Shown here: one piece after another, positions 34,701 to 45,800 of the stretch
Layout of the letters: every line of letters begins with the position of its first letter
Position numbering within the stretch: position 1 is the stretch's first letter
Source: Diplodia intermedia
Lineage: Eukaryota > Ascomycota > Dothideomycetes > Botryosphaeriales > Botryosphaeriaceae
Assembly: GCA_021495925.1 (NCBI GenBank)
Contig: JAKEKT010000084.1
Span: 98,556-162,555, forward strand
Length of the DNA: 64,000 nucleotides
Direction: 5' to 3'
Program-made: the position numbers and the translations under genes
The notes under the pieces: model-generated
The model's input: the letters and a program-made list of their open reading frames with translations, nothing else
What the model was told of the DNA's origin: nothing
Databases searched by the model: none

Positions 34701-37700
34701 CAGTGCCCACCACGAGTAGGCACCTGAAACGACTCTACCATGCCCGTCTGCATGCATGGGCAGTTGAAAAGATGAAGATGTAGGCCTCCAAACAGCAACC
34801 AAGGTTCACGAACGGGCTCCGTTTGCCGTGGTACATACATACATACATACCCAGACTGCCCTTTCCCCCCACCACCGAAAGTATCCCCCCACCAGCCAGC
34901 GTCAACCGCTACACGACGTGGACACCCGCATACATACAGCATCTTGCATGACGACACCTCCAACGACCGGTGAAGAGGCGCCCCGCTCCCCAGAAAAAGA
35001 GAAGACTCGCTACTTACTCGATCCGGTACCATTCCGCGCTCAAAGTCACATATACGACATATGGATGCTACAACACATGACCCCCACCATGCCCTGTGAC
35101 GCGACACCAACACAACACTCGAGATCCCCGCAAAATCGAATCGCCCTACCCGCATGCACCTTCCCACCACGGCGCGACCTGCGTCAATGCAAAAGCAGCG
35201 GGCCGAGCGGCACATCGCGGAAAAAGCAAGGGGTGAGAGAGAAAAGCAGGCAAACGATTGTATGTTATGCATGCATGTACATGCGTACCTATACAAGAAG
35301 GGGGAAGGCCAAGTACGTACCCGACGGGTAAGCGAGGGGCCGAAACCGCTCGATGGATGTATACGTGCGTTGCCGTTATTGTTTCCGAAGGAGGGAGGGA
35401 GGGGGGAGGGGCGGCGGAGACGTTGTGGTGGTTGACAACGCTTTGGTACGTACATATGGGCCGAGTTCTCGTCGGTATTTCGGTTTGTGATATGTGAGCG
35501 GTCACTTTTTCTTTTCTCTTTTCCTTTTGTTTTCTTGCCCCCTCCTCGCTGATGACGGGCGTCCTGATCTTCCCTATGTTTCTCATCACGTTTGTTTGTT
35601 TGTCTGTTTACCTCGGAGATTGGGAATGGTTGCTCGTCTGCTGCGGGGAAAGGGCGCTTTCTTCGTTTATCCAGACGGGCTTTCCCTTCTGAGATGGGAG
35701 AGAAAGAAGGGGTTCTCTGTGTAGCATTGTTTGTTGAATGGAGGAAGGTAGACCGACGTTCGTGCACCCAAACGGTGGCACGCCAACAGCAGCCGCGGGG
35801 GAGAAGCCTCGGGAGAAAGAAGGAAAGAAAAAAAAAAAGCAGATGCAAGGGGTGTCAGATGCAGAAGCGTGGCGCATGCGAGATCAGATGAGACGACGAC
35901 GACGACGTAACGTAAAGCAAGGCAAGGCGCACAACGGGATCAAAACAAATATGGGAGGGGAAGGGAAAGCAAGCAAGAAAAGACTGGATGTGACACAGAC
36001 AACGGTTCCCGTCGGCTTTTCTACACTGCTCGCTGTTGTGTTTTTGATGCCAAGAAGACGAAAGGCAAAGAAAGACAAAAAAGAAACGACAAGGAATAGG
36101 AGAGAGGAGCAATGCTGACGCCGCGAAAGTGGGATGCAAGGCCGAGATCGCGAAGGGAGAAAGGAAAGAAAAAGCAACCAGAATCGGGTGATCGGCGTAG
36201 ATAAAAAAAGAAATAGAGTAGAAAACCGTTTCGATGATCGTTCGATTGCTCACATATGTCACCGTTTTGTTTTCGTTCTGGGAACCATGTCTGCAAGACC
36301 CTGAACCGCCACGATCCCGGCTGCGGCGGGCACCGCAACCCGCAACCCTCTGCCCTTGCGCCGTTGTAACGATGCTCGGGAACCAGCTGTATCCTTGGAT
36401 CGAGCCCGGTGGACGGCAACAGCAACAATCGTGAGCCAAAAAGAGCGGACGTCTCGTACCGGGGGATCGCAGGTTCGAGCGATCATGCCCCTCTCTACCC
36501 AGTAGCAGCAGAGCCCAACGTCTCGCCTTCTCCCTTACGCCGGTTGCCGCGTGTATAGCCCGGGTATGCACATGCACGAAACGAACGTACCCCTCTCTGC
36601 AAGAAGCTGAAGACGGTATGCCGGACGGACCTACCTTTGTATCCACGGATCAACCTCCGCGGCAATGTACATATACATGTATGTATGTGCATGCGGACAG
36701 CCTTCTCGCACCGGTGTTTGCGTGTGCTGAATGCGAGGGGGTCGTACGGCATGGCGCGGGTCCACGTACGTGCAATCATGCATCCCCTTACCCTTACCCT
36801 TGCGCTTCCGCTTCTCCTCATGCCCGCAACGCTCAGGGATTCCCGACCGCGATAGCCCTACCACGCCGGCCGCCCTGCATGGCGGCCCACCCACGCACAT
36901 CTGCACAAGCGCCGTCCAACGACGAGGGATCATCTCCGCTCCCCGCCCCAAAGAAATAACGTCCTCCACCCTCCACCTTCCCCAATCAAATCAGCTCTTT
37001 TTCCTGCAAGTGTCTAATCGCTGACTGCCTCGTCTTACGTGCAGCAGCGGCGGAGCGATAGAGCCAACGGCGTATAACGGCGACATATGGCGGGACGTGG
37101 GCGGTGATGCATATCAGCCTTTCAACGCCCTTCCGAGAGAGGACGAGAGAGATCTCGCTGCCCCACACCGCCCGCTACACTCGTATCGGTATTGTCAATC
37201 GGAAACCATCGATGGTGGCTGCGGAGAAATAGATGGAAAGGAAAAAAAGTCAGCAAGAGGGGCAGATGGTGGCTTGATCATTTCTTCTCCCACACGCATA
37301 CACGCCACCGCCAACCCGCCCGCCTCTTTCTCTGCCCGTTTCCGATGAGGCTTTTGTGTAACCCCGACTCGGGTGGTAATGCTCACCCGCGTCCCGGGTT
37401 GGTTTGGCTCGTCGGCTCTCGTTATCCTGCACGGCGGGCCAACGGGGACGCAGGGGAGAGGGGGAACGATGTGGCTGTGTGTCCGTTGGGTGTTGGGGGG
37501 ATTGGGTGTGCGTTTGTTGAATCTGACCAGAACCTTGTCTATAGTACTCTGCTCCTGCGGGTTTCCGGACAAGGGCCGAGAAGAGAGTACAATGCTTTCG
37601 GCCCGTGTGCGGCACTGAGCAGACCACTGGGTGTCTTACCGCGGCAATCTCATGCCTCGGGGTTTGAAAAGGGGGGTGGCGGGGGTTGGGCGCTGGGGCT

Positions 37701-38000
37701 GAATTCCAGGGGAGCTTGTATGTGGAAGTCTCGTGGCGCCTGCGCCTGCAGCTACGCGCGCTGGGCGGTGAGGTGTAAGAAATGTGGTGTACCTACCTGA
37801 TGCATGTCCCCCTGCATACGACTCCCACGCAAGTCATCTGCGCATGGGAAAGTCTAAAAGATGGAGCTGGGAAGGAAGGAACAAAAGGAAACCAGACTAG
37901 AAAGCCGACTGTAACACGAGAGAAGTCGGAGAATCAGGAGATGAGGGAGACCAGTAGGGACATCAAGAAAAGGATGCAGAGCCACACGCTTACCTACGCA
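34701..38000. other. Non-coding stretch dense in palindromic CATG/ACGT words
   Basis: No supported gene, although minus-strand frames of up to 400 codons are open between 34646 and 36646. They are low complexity and show no family. The stretch is full of ATGCATG-, GTACGTAC- and TACATAC-type words and purine runs (35400-36180), more like a long regulatory or untranslated region than coding DNA. Confidence 0.4.
34833..34850. repeat. (ACAT)4.5 microsatellite
   Basis: Eighteen bases of perfect ACAT repeat in non-coding DNA. Confidence 0.85.
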
Positions 38001-41000
38001 TGCCCCTTGTCGGCCCTGCGGCTACATGCGCGTGGCGTGGGGACACCGAGTCCGACGAGCAGGCACTCGGGCAACGCCCCAACGCAGCGAGCCGCGTGGG
38101 AGGGCCGATGGTGGTGGGCGTTAAGAATACACACACCCGCAGCATGCTTGCTTTTCTCACGTTCCAACGGCGGACGGCGGACCGGTGCGGCATTCGGGAT
38201 CGCCAGGAGAGAGCCCGGGGGTGCCGGCCCCGAGTAGGGACAGAGGGCAGCAATGCAGGGCAACGAAGATCGGTCCTCAGAGCCTCAGATCGAGAGCTCA
38301 GACGGCTTGACAGCCCCAGCGGACTCGTTCCGTTTTCCCGAGCGCCTGAGCACCTGCTTGCTGCCTGACCAGGCCCGAGCATAGGCGCTCTTACGGATAT
38401 TTGCGGCAATGAGAAGGATGAATTGAGACCGCTGATGTCGATTCCCAGGGGTGAAGGAAGAAGGGGGCCAGAGCAGAGATGACGGCACCACCCGCACGAG
38501 TCATCATGGAGCTCCACGGCGGACTTTGTTCGGATGATCCACAGAGCCTAAAAACCCACAGGGCATGACATGGGGAAGGTCGGGGTTTGAGAAGGGATTT
38601 TGTTTGGACTCTTCTCGGCCATATTTCGCGAAGTCGTGCAGGCCTGATGGCGCTTTGTTGTCCGAAGGATGGACGAGACAGTGACCAGCCGGGCGGCATG
38701 ATATCCGAATCGCGACAGGGTAGATCTGATGTCGAACTGCAACGCTGACTCGAACGGCGGCATCGCGATACGCCTGTTGAGCGCACCGTTGAGCGCACCG
38801 AGCCCTGCAGTTGGGCCGATTCAACGGGGCCGCCGCAGACTGTGTGCGGGAAATGCATCCCGTGTCGCCCGTCCTGGGGTTGTGCCAGCATGAATGTGAG
38901 GCATCTATCCGCACCAAAGCAGGCTGTTCCAAGGGTGCCTGCTGCATGATTGAGGACAACCTGAAGAGGAAAAGAAGGCTGAGACAGCGAGCGAGCGTCG
39001 CACACGGAGGAAGGCGAGGGTGAAAACAAGCTTACTTTGGACAGCTGACAGCTCACCAGAGGGCCCCGGGCAGCAAACGCAGGGCCGCCAGAGGGATCTC
39101 GCATCACGCCATGCGAGATGCAATGCTGACGAGGCGACGACGGTGACCTCGCTGCAATACCTGATGTGCCGACACGTGCCAGCCGATGGGGTCCAGCGCT
39201 GGCCGGCAGAGCCGCTGCGGCTTGAGCTGGACGTTTCGAGGGCGCACAGCAGCAGATTGCTTGGTCAACGGCTGGCGCAGAGGCGTTTGAGATGAGACGC
39301 GGCAACGCGAGAGCGAGATTTGGACGCAGTCGTGCTGTCCATGTGCAATGCACAAAGCCGCCCTTGCGTCGCTTGTCGCGTGCCAGCGCCGAGCGCATCG
39401 AGGGACAGGCACCGGGGTCATCCGACGCTGCGGGCGTCCATGCCGTGCCGCCCCAGCACTCCGCCTTTCTGGGCTCGCCGCCGTGGGGGGAGAGACATGC
39501 TGCAAGCAGGTGAGTGGTCGATTTTGCGTTTCGCTAGCCCGCCCGCGCAGCGTCGCAAGCGCTGAAAACACGGACCGTGGTTTGCAACTCGAAGCCGGCG
39601 GCGGGCGGGAGAGCATCGCTGCATCCGCCGCCATTGCCCCTGTGCCGGGCCAGGAATGCGGTTGCGGACGCGATCGGGCGATGGGTGAAGATGACAAGCT
39701 GCGAGCGCTTTGAGCGCGGCGATTTTCATTGCGACTTGCCCGTTGTGGGCCTGTCACGCTGGGCGGACTTTTTGCGCGCCGGACTTTGCGCAGGGCGGGC
39801 GCGTCGAGGCACTTGGGAAAGCGGGCAGGTGATCCAACGCACCACCGGCTGCAGGGACCTGTCCCTTGGTCCTGCCACTCCTGCGGCGCAGCCGGGCTGC
39901 TGAAATGCTTGGCCCGCGGGCGGGGACAAAAAGCAAAAAAAGCAACTCTGGTGGTGCCCGGCCATTTGGCGGCAGCCTGCCACGACGCCTGCAAACGGCG
40001 GGGGAGCTCGAACAAGAATGCAGGCGCGTGCTGGCGCGGCGTTCCTGGATTTGCCCCCTCCGCGTTGGAGCCGGTGCCGTGTCTGCCCGCAGCATCACAG
40101 CCTGGAGTCGCTGCCTAGTGCTGCTGCTCGCTCACCGTATGTAAGCCCGTAACTGGCGTTGCAGATAGATTGGCCTGGGGCAGTTCCCCAAAAGAGGAAA
40201 CGGGGGGCCACCAGCCCTGCCGAGCTGCGGCACCACGCTTCGGTTCAGGGCCAAAGCACCAAGCGGACCCTGGCTGGGACCGCGCGCGAAATGGACCGCG
40301 GGCTCGACCAGCTCCGCTCCAGCTGGCGCCCGCGGCCGATGATGTGTGTGGCGCGCCCCAACACCCTGGGAGAGAGGGCTTGTGCGCTGCAGCCGGCCGT
40401 GCGCCGGCCGCGGCAGCAGCAAACAGAGCGACCGCCCGCCAGGCACCGCTTCAGTCGACCAAAGGCTACCGGCGAACAGCTCAGCCACCAGCCGGGTCCC
40501 TTGATTTACTTTGTCCCCCCGTCTCTCGCCCCTCACCACCAGCGCGCCAAGATCCCTACCGCGTTCTTGCCTCCCAACGGACACGTCCGACGCCCGCGAA
40601 AGAGGCAAACCGGCTCTTTGCTCCATGCGGGCATCCCCACTTCCAAAGGGGAGAGACGAGCGTGCGCGCCCCGGCGCCCCTCCCAGGGAAAAAAAACCGC
40701 CGCCCAGTTGAAGCCTGATGGGAAAAAATAGTGGACGAAACCCACTCCGTGTCCACGCACGCACCCCTCCTCTCATTCCCGTCCCCCAGGCCCGGTGCCG
40801 CCGCGTGCAGAAGCAAGCCCTTTTCCGGCGGCCCAGAAATTTGCGTGATGAATTTTTGCAGAGCTTGTGACTTGTGCCCGCCGACGTGGTCCCTGCCCCC
40901 CGGGGAGGCCTCCGCCCATCATTGAACTTTGAACCAAACGACTGTGGATACTCTCTTTCCAAACGGCCATCATGAGCCAGAGAGAGCGCATTGGTCGCTG

Positions 41001-41928
41001 TGACCCTGCGCTGCTTTGACTCCACGGTTGGCTAGACGGGGGTCTCGTCACATAGGACCCCCAACTTTCCATGGATGCACGTAAGACTTCGAGTCGTGCC
41101 CGGGTGACGCAGAAAAAACGAAGGCCTTTTCGACTTTGTTCTTTTCTTTCGATCTGGTTCCACCGTTCTGGATGTCGTGGTCCGGCCCAACCAGCTAGCG
41201 GGTTCTCGATCGCTCCGAAGAAGACTTGATTGCAGGGCACTGTCGTCGTGGAAATTCGTGAATGGCAAAGAATCTTTTTTGCTTCCTTGTAATTGCTAAT
41301 CCTCCTAACCTCTCGTGCGCTCTCTTCTCTCTGGCACTTTCGCGAACGGCTTCTGTCCTATTGACGAGAAGGTGAAAGTGTAAAGAAATCGGTGGGATGA
41401 TAATCATCAATGTTACAATGAGAAAGGAAAGAATGGTGTATGAGATTCGAGCCATCCACTGGAAACACCTTCCCGCAGTTCCCGAGAACTACGGTTCCGT
41501 TGGTGCAACCCTCCACCAAATCCTTCCATAGAACTTGTCTCTGCCACCGCCTTGCTGAAGCCAATGATATCGAAGCCGATAGCCCGCCAAAGGCGCCAGT
41601 TTCCGCGCTGTATTTGCTCCGAATAAAAAATAAAAAACAGAACCCGTGCCTTGTGTGTATCTCGAAAGAAGATCCCGATGAGAACCCCAGATGAATAATG
41701 CAAACGCCTTTTTTCCCGATGGTTGCTCCGGTCATAGCCATGACGGCATGCGTCTATTGCGTGGAATGCTCGTGAGTCAATGAATAGAGGTAGAGAAACA
41801 AAATTACTAAAGGAGATATGAGTGGCCATCGAGAGCAATCATCGCCGATGATGGTGCCCGAAGCGGCCGCCAACGTTCATGTGATGAAGCAGAAGTGGAA
41901 TGACATCGGCCCGAGACGGAACCCGGCA
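38001..41928. other. GC-rich stretch without a recognised gene
   Basis: Many overlapping open frames exist on both strands (up to 335 codons at 38391-39398 minus), which high GC alone can produce. None has a motif, signal peptide or believable splice pattern. The last several hundred bases probably hold the 3' UTR of the C2H2 gene. Confidence 0.45.
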
Positions 41929-42885
41929 CTATGCCTCGAAATTGCGCTGTCCGGCGGCGAGAGCGAGGGTCTCGAGGCCGAAGGTGGTGCTTTGTTGGGA
42001 GCGAGGCGACAGCTGGTAGTGCTCCGGAGGCGGAGGGTAGCTCAGGCCGTCAGCGTATGGCGACGACATGTACTCGTTGCTAGGCTGCACGGAGTGAGCG
42101 CTGCTGAAGCTCGAGCGCGGGCTGATCTGGAGGTTGGGGTCCACGTTCATCATAGAGGCGAGGTGAATCTGGCTCCGCGTGGACTGGATTGGCGAGGGCT
42201 TCGGCCTCGCAGGGGCCTTGGTCTTTTTCACACGGCCGTCGTCGTCCGTCTTGGAGCCATTGCGCGCGTTGCGGCCGTTCTGGTGGGTGCGGCGGTGCTG
42301 TTCCATGTTGTCCTTACGCGTAAAGGCCTTGCGGCAATCCGGGCAGATGGCGTCCTTCTTGCCAGTGTGCTTCTTTGCGTGGCGCGCCGCGTGGCCGGAG
42401 GTGGTGAAATAGTCCTTGCAGTCGTACTGGGCCGCAAGAGGGCACGGGTACTGGTTCTTCTTCGTCCGGGGCTGCGCGGGAGGCATGGGCTGGCGCTCAG
42501 AGCCGGGAGCGCGCATGTACACCTGGCCCGGCGCAGGGTGAGGGTAGGCCTGGCCCATCATAGGAGGGTACTGCGCCATCATTTGCTCCTGCTTGGAGTG
42601 CATGTGGGCCTGCTGCAGGTAGTAAGGGTCCATGTTTGGCGATTGCGATTCCTCGAAGCCGAAGGTGGGTGTGCGAGGAGACGGAGAGCTCGTTACTGCC
42701 GAGTCGGTGGAATCGCTGCGGAGGAGTTGCGGAGTCTGTGGCGAAAGGCAAGGCGACGAAGTGTAGCTAGAAGTACGCGAACGAAGACCGGGCTCTAGCG
42801 AGGGTAACCGGGTTGCGGGAGCTGGAGCTGTTGCGTCGTCGTTCAACAGCGAGATGCGGCGGCCAACGGAGTTCCTGCCGTCCAT
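41929..42885 (-). CDS. Con7-like two-finger C2H2 transcription factor
   Basis: A single exon of 318 residues starting MDGRNSVGRRISLLNDD. The N-terminal 140 residues are Ser/Pro/Gln/Met-rich. Two tandem fingers follow: C148-x7-C156-x12-H169-x3-H173 within YPCPLAAQYDCKDYFTTSGH, and C181-x2-C184-x12-H197-x3-H201 within CPDCRKAFTRKDNMEQHRR. A basic segment (GRVKKTKAPARPKPSP) may be a nuclear localisation signal. The tail is Ser/Tyr/Pro-rich. The unusual first finger and the FTTSGHAARHAKKHTG string place it in the fungal Con7 group, by recall, whose members control conidiation, hyphal form and infection structures. No paralogue-level name is justified. It stands alone between long gene-free flanks, and an unseen 5' leader exon is possible. 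Confidence 0.85.
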   Translation of the reverse strand: MDGRNSVGRRISLLNDDATAPAPATRLPSLEPGLRSRTSSYTSSPCLSPQTPQLLRSDSTDSAVTSSPSPRTPTFGFEESQSPNMDPYYLQQAHMHSKQEQMMAQYPPMMGQAYPHPAPGQVYMRAPGSERQPMPPAQPRTKKNQYPCPLAAQYDCKDYFTTSGHAARHAKKHTGKKDAICPDCRKAFTRKDNMEQHRRTHQNGRNARNGSKTDDDGRVKKTKAPARPKPSPIQSTRSQIHLASMMNVDPNLQISPRSSFSSAHSVQPSNEYMSSPYADGLSYPPPPEHYQLSPRSQQSTTFGLETLALAAGQRNFEA

Positions 42886-45800
42886 GATTTGCGATGTGTG
42901 CGGTAGGGGCGAGCGGGATAAGCGGGGCGACCCGAGCAGCGGAAAGGCGCTTGCTTGTCGCGGTGACGTGGTTGTGGAAGAAGGCGCGTCTGGTCTCTGC
43001 GGCAACACGCGGTGTGTGGACGGCAGAGTGCTGGAGGAGGGATTGGAAGAAGAGGGAATGCGGTCGTGCCGTGGGTAGAGGGCGACGGTGAGTTGGTTGG
43101 GACTGCGGGAACACGGGAGGTGTGGATGAGTTTTGGAGGCTGGTGGTTTGGCAGCTGCTGTCTTGGGAGGGGGACACGAGAGACGTGGGCGAGCAGAGGC
43201 TTCTTATGGCGCGGATGGAGAAGGGCAGGGAAGCGCGGGCGGCATCCAGGGCGCGCATCCAGCAGGGTTCTGTGCGATTGCCCTGGGTCGCATATGGGCT
43301 TTCGCAAAGCGCATCAGAATGGCATACTCAGACGCCAGTTAGGCCAGCTAGCGCCCCACGCAAAGCCACGGCTCGCGTGGATCTGGCAGGCCTCTTCGAC
43401 CCTCGAGCGCAGCGCCCGCGCCCCCGGTCGCATCCCCCGCCGTACGCGTCTCGCTGCCCCGGCGCCCCCTGCTCGCACCACCGCGCGCCGGCAACGACAA
43501 GGCGCCGCCGCACGCAGCTGCTCGAGGGCGGGCAGCGGCCGCTTTCGGCTCGCGCAGCCTCTCTCCGCGCAGCCCGCCACGACTCGCGCGCGGGCAGCGC
43601 ATCCCTGGACTCCAGCTGGTGCATCGATCGATCGATGCCGTCCAATCTCTCAAGACGTGTGCCTCGCGCGCCCGTTTCTGGCACGCCCCACCCCGTCGTG
43701 CGGCTCGCCCGCCCACGAGCGCTGCCTGTGCCAATAGCGGGCTCCTTGCTTGCGGAGGCCGCGCCGTGCTGCCCTGCGCGCGATGCCGGCGCCGGCGCAG
43801 CGAAGGCCGCGGTAACGCGGATCGCAGGCGAGTCAACGGCGCGCATTATTCAGTCGAGCGCACCGCGGCTTCAGGCGCGCTGTGCTGTGCTCGCAGCAGC
43901 GTCCGGCGCCAAACGCCGTTGGCGATTACATCACAGGGCTTCGCGGCGCCAGGGTTCAGTGCTCTCGCGCTGCCCTCGCTCCAGGTCCTCACCGGCCGCC
44001 GCGCTGCTGCCGTCCCCCTGCGCGCACCTTGCCCCGTGCAGCTAGCGGCCCTGAATTCTAGATCTCCCTATAATTCCTCGATCTCCTAGCACACTCGTCC
44101 TCTCCTCGCCCACTGATGAGACTGCTGCCACGACGATCCAGTTGCCGCGCTCCTGACAGCAGGCCCTGCCTCCGCCGCGACCTCCCCCCGTCCGCCCAAG
44201 GCGCCCACGCGCCAATAGACGTCAGCCCGCCGCCTGCAATAACAACCCACCCGTCCTCTGGATCTCCGATCTGATCGCACATCGACTCACCAGCCCGGTT
44301 GGGCGCCAGCATGCGAAACGAAGCTCTCTGCTAGCGCTTGCGCCGCGGCGCCTCTCTGGTCGACTGCCCATTGGCCTCGTGTCCGTCGTGTCGCGGCGTC
44401 TCCTGCGCGACGAGAGCCTCGACGTGCGATGCAGGGCAAACGATGACGTAGCACAGAAAAGCCGACTGCCACTCGGGCCAGCGCCCCCTCAGGGTCCTCG
44501 CACCCGCTCGGCTGGGTCACCGCCGCCGGAACGCCGTGGAAACGCGCCCTGCAACCGTCTGTGCCGGGATTTGCGGCTGCTGCTGCCCTGGTCCTGGCCC
44601 TCCTCCACCGCCGTCGGGCTCCACTGCGAGGCTCTGCGCGCAGCGGAATAGCTGTGCCAACGACCGTTCAGGACACCCCGGCCCTGACTCTCGCCTGCGC
44701 GCCTGACGCAGATCGCACTCCCGGCTTCCCGCCCCCAATGCCGGCACGTTGCACAGCCAGCGCGTCCGTTCGCCTGTGTCCACAGGCCATCAATGCGGCG
44801 CCTTGCCTTCGTCATCGTGGTTCCAGGACCAGCGCACGCGCCCTCACCTCCGCGCCTGTGCACGTGGGTTTGATGCGCAGTGCGACGCCCCAAGCGAGCG
44901 CTGCCATCGCGATCGGAAACCGTACCAATCTGACAGGGCCACGCATGGCGGACAAGTCAATGCTTGTCCCCCCAGAGTCCCAATGCCGGCTAGCAAGCCA
45001 CCGCAGCGCGCGACCTCCCGCTTTAGTGACATTGCGGTTAGAATGCGCGAGTCCAGAACGTCTGGAACGTCGCTATGGAACGTGTGCTTGGGAGATCCGG
45101 AGATGAAGCCGGGATTCGACTCTGCGATTTCCCTGTTTCGAGAAGCGGAGCATGAGAAGCGGTGACAACTCGCGCTGTCTCACGAGAGGCGGCATTCGGC
45201 ATCCCCCTTTCGGTCGCTCGAGGCTGCTGTCGGCGCCGAAGATGCTGCCAGATCAGGACGTTGGCACCACGGCATTGGTGGGAGCAGGACCCTGAATATC
45301 GTCGCGTGCATCACGGTGAGTTAAGTCAGGAACGCCTGCCCGCTCGCGTCCGAGGCCGCTTTGACCTACCCGAATGTGCAAACAAGCTCTTGGCTACACC
45401 GGGTTCCGCAATAGCATCACTAGCCACAAGTGGCGTCGGCGGGACTTGCGCGTGTCATGCACCGTTGCTATGGGGCCCCCTCGGTCACTATGACGTAGAA
45501 TCATGCCGAGCGATGACGGAATGATTCGAGGTCCCGATTCTAGAATTCAGCTGGCCGCTTAGGGCGCGTGTTGAATGTTTTGTCGAGCGGTGTGGTCACA
45601 GAAGGCCGTCGAGGAGGGGAAGGGAGTGTGCGTGAGACCTCAGGGTCTGCTCTCCAGCCGCTCCCGTGCAGGAAACAGGCAGGAGCTGCACTGCAGGGAC
45701 CAAAACGGAACTTGTTTGGGAGCCGGTACGGTGGCAACTGTGGCTGTCGGCACCCGGTGTTCGCTTCCATCCGAGGGCGGTACGCAGAAAACCCGTGAGG

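Noticed and set aside
36436..36505. tRNA-like string (AGAGCGGACGTCTCGTACC followed by GCAGGTTCGAGCG) resembling part of a Thr(CGT) tRNA
   Set aside because: No 5' acceptor strand pairs with the 3' end, and the anticodon and T stems do not close. At best it is a decayed fragment.
34646..36646. Minus-strand open frames of 400 and 263 codons
   Set aside because: Low-complexity Phe/Ser/Arg-rich composition, no family motif, no promoter or splice logic, and overlap with opposite-strand frames.
36781..36801. CCCTTACCCTTACCCTT, at first sight telomere-like
   Set aside because: The usual fungal telomere unit is CCCTAA; this is a CCCTTA run of under three units, with a similar one near 53137, so it is a simple repeat.
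38391..41025. Chain of minus-strand open frames of 297-335 codons
   Set aside because: GC-rich DNA keeps several frames open at once. Residue usage is Arg/Ala/Pro/Ser shadow-like with no recognised domain.
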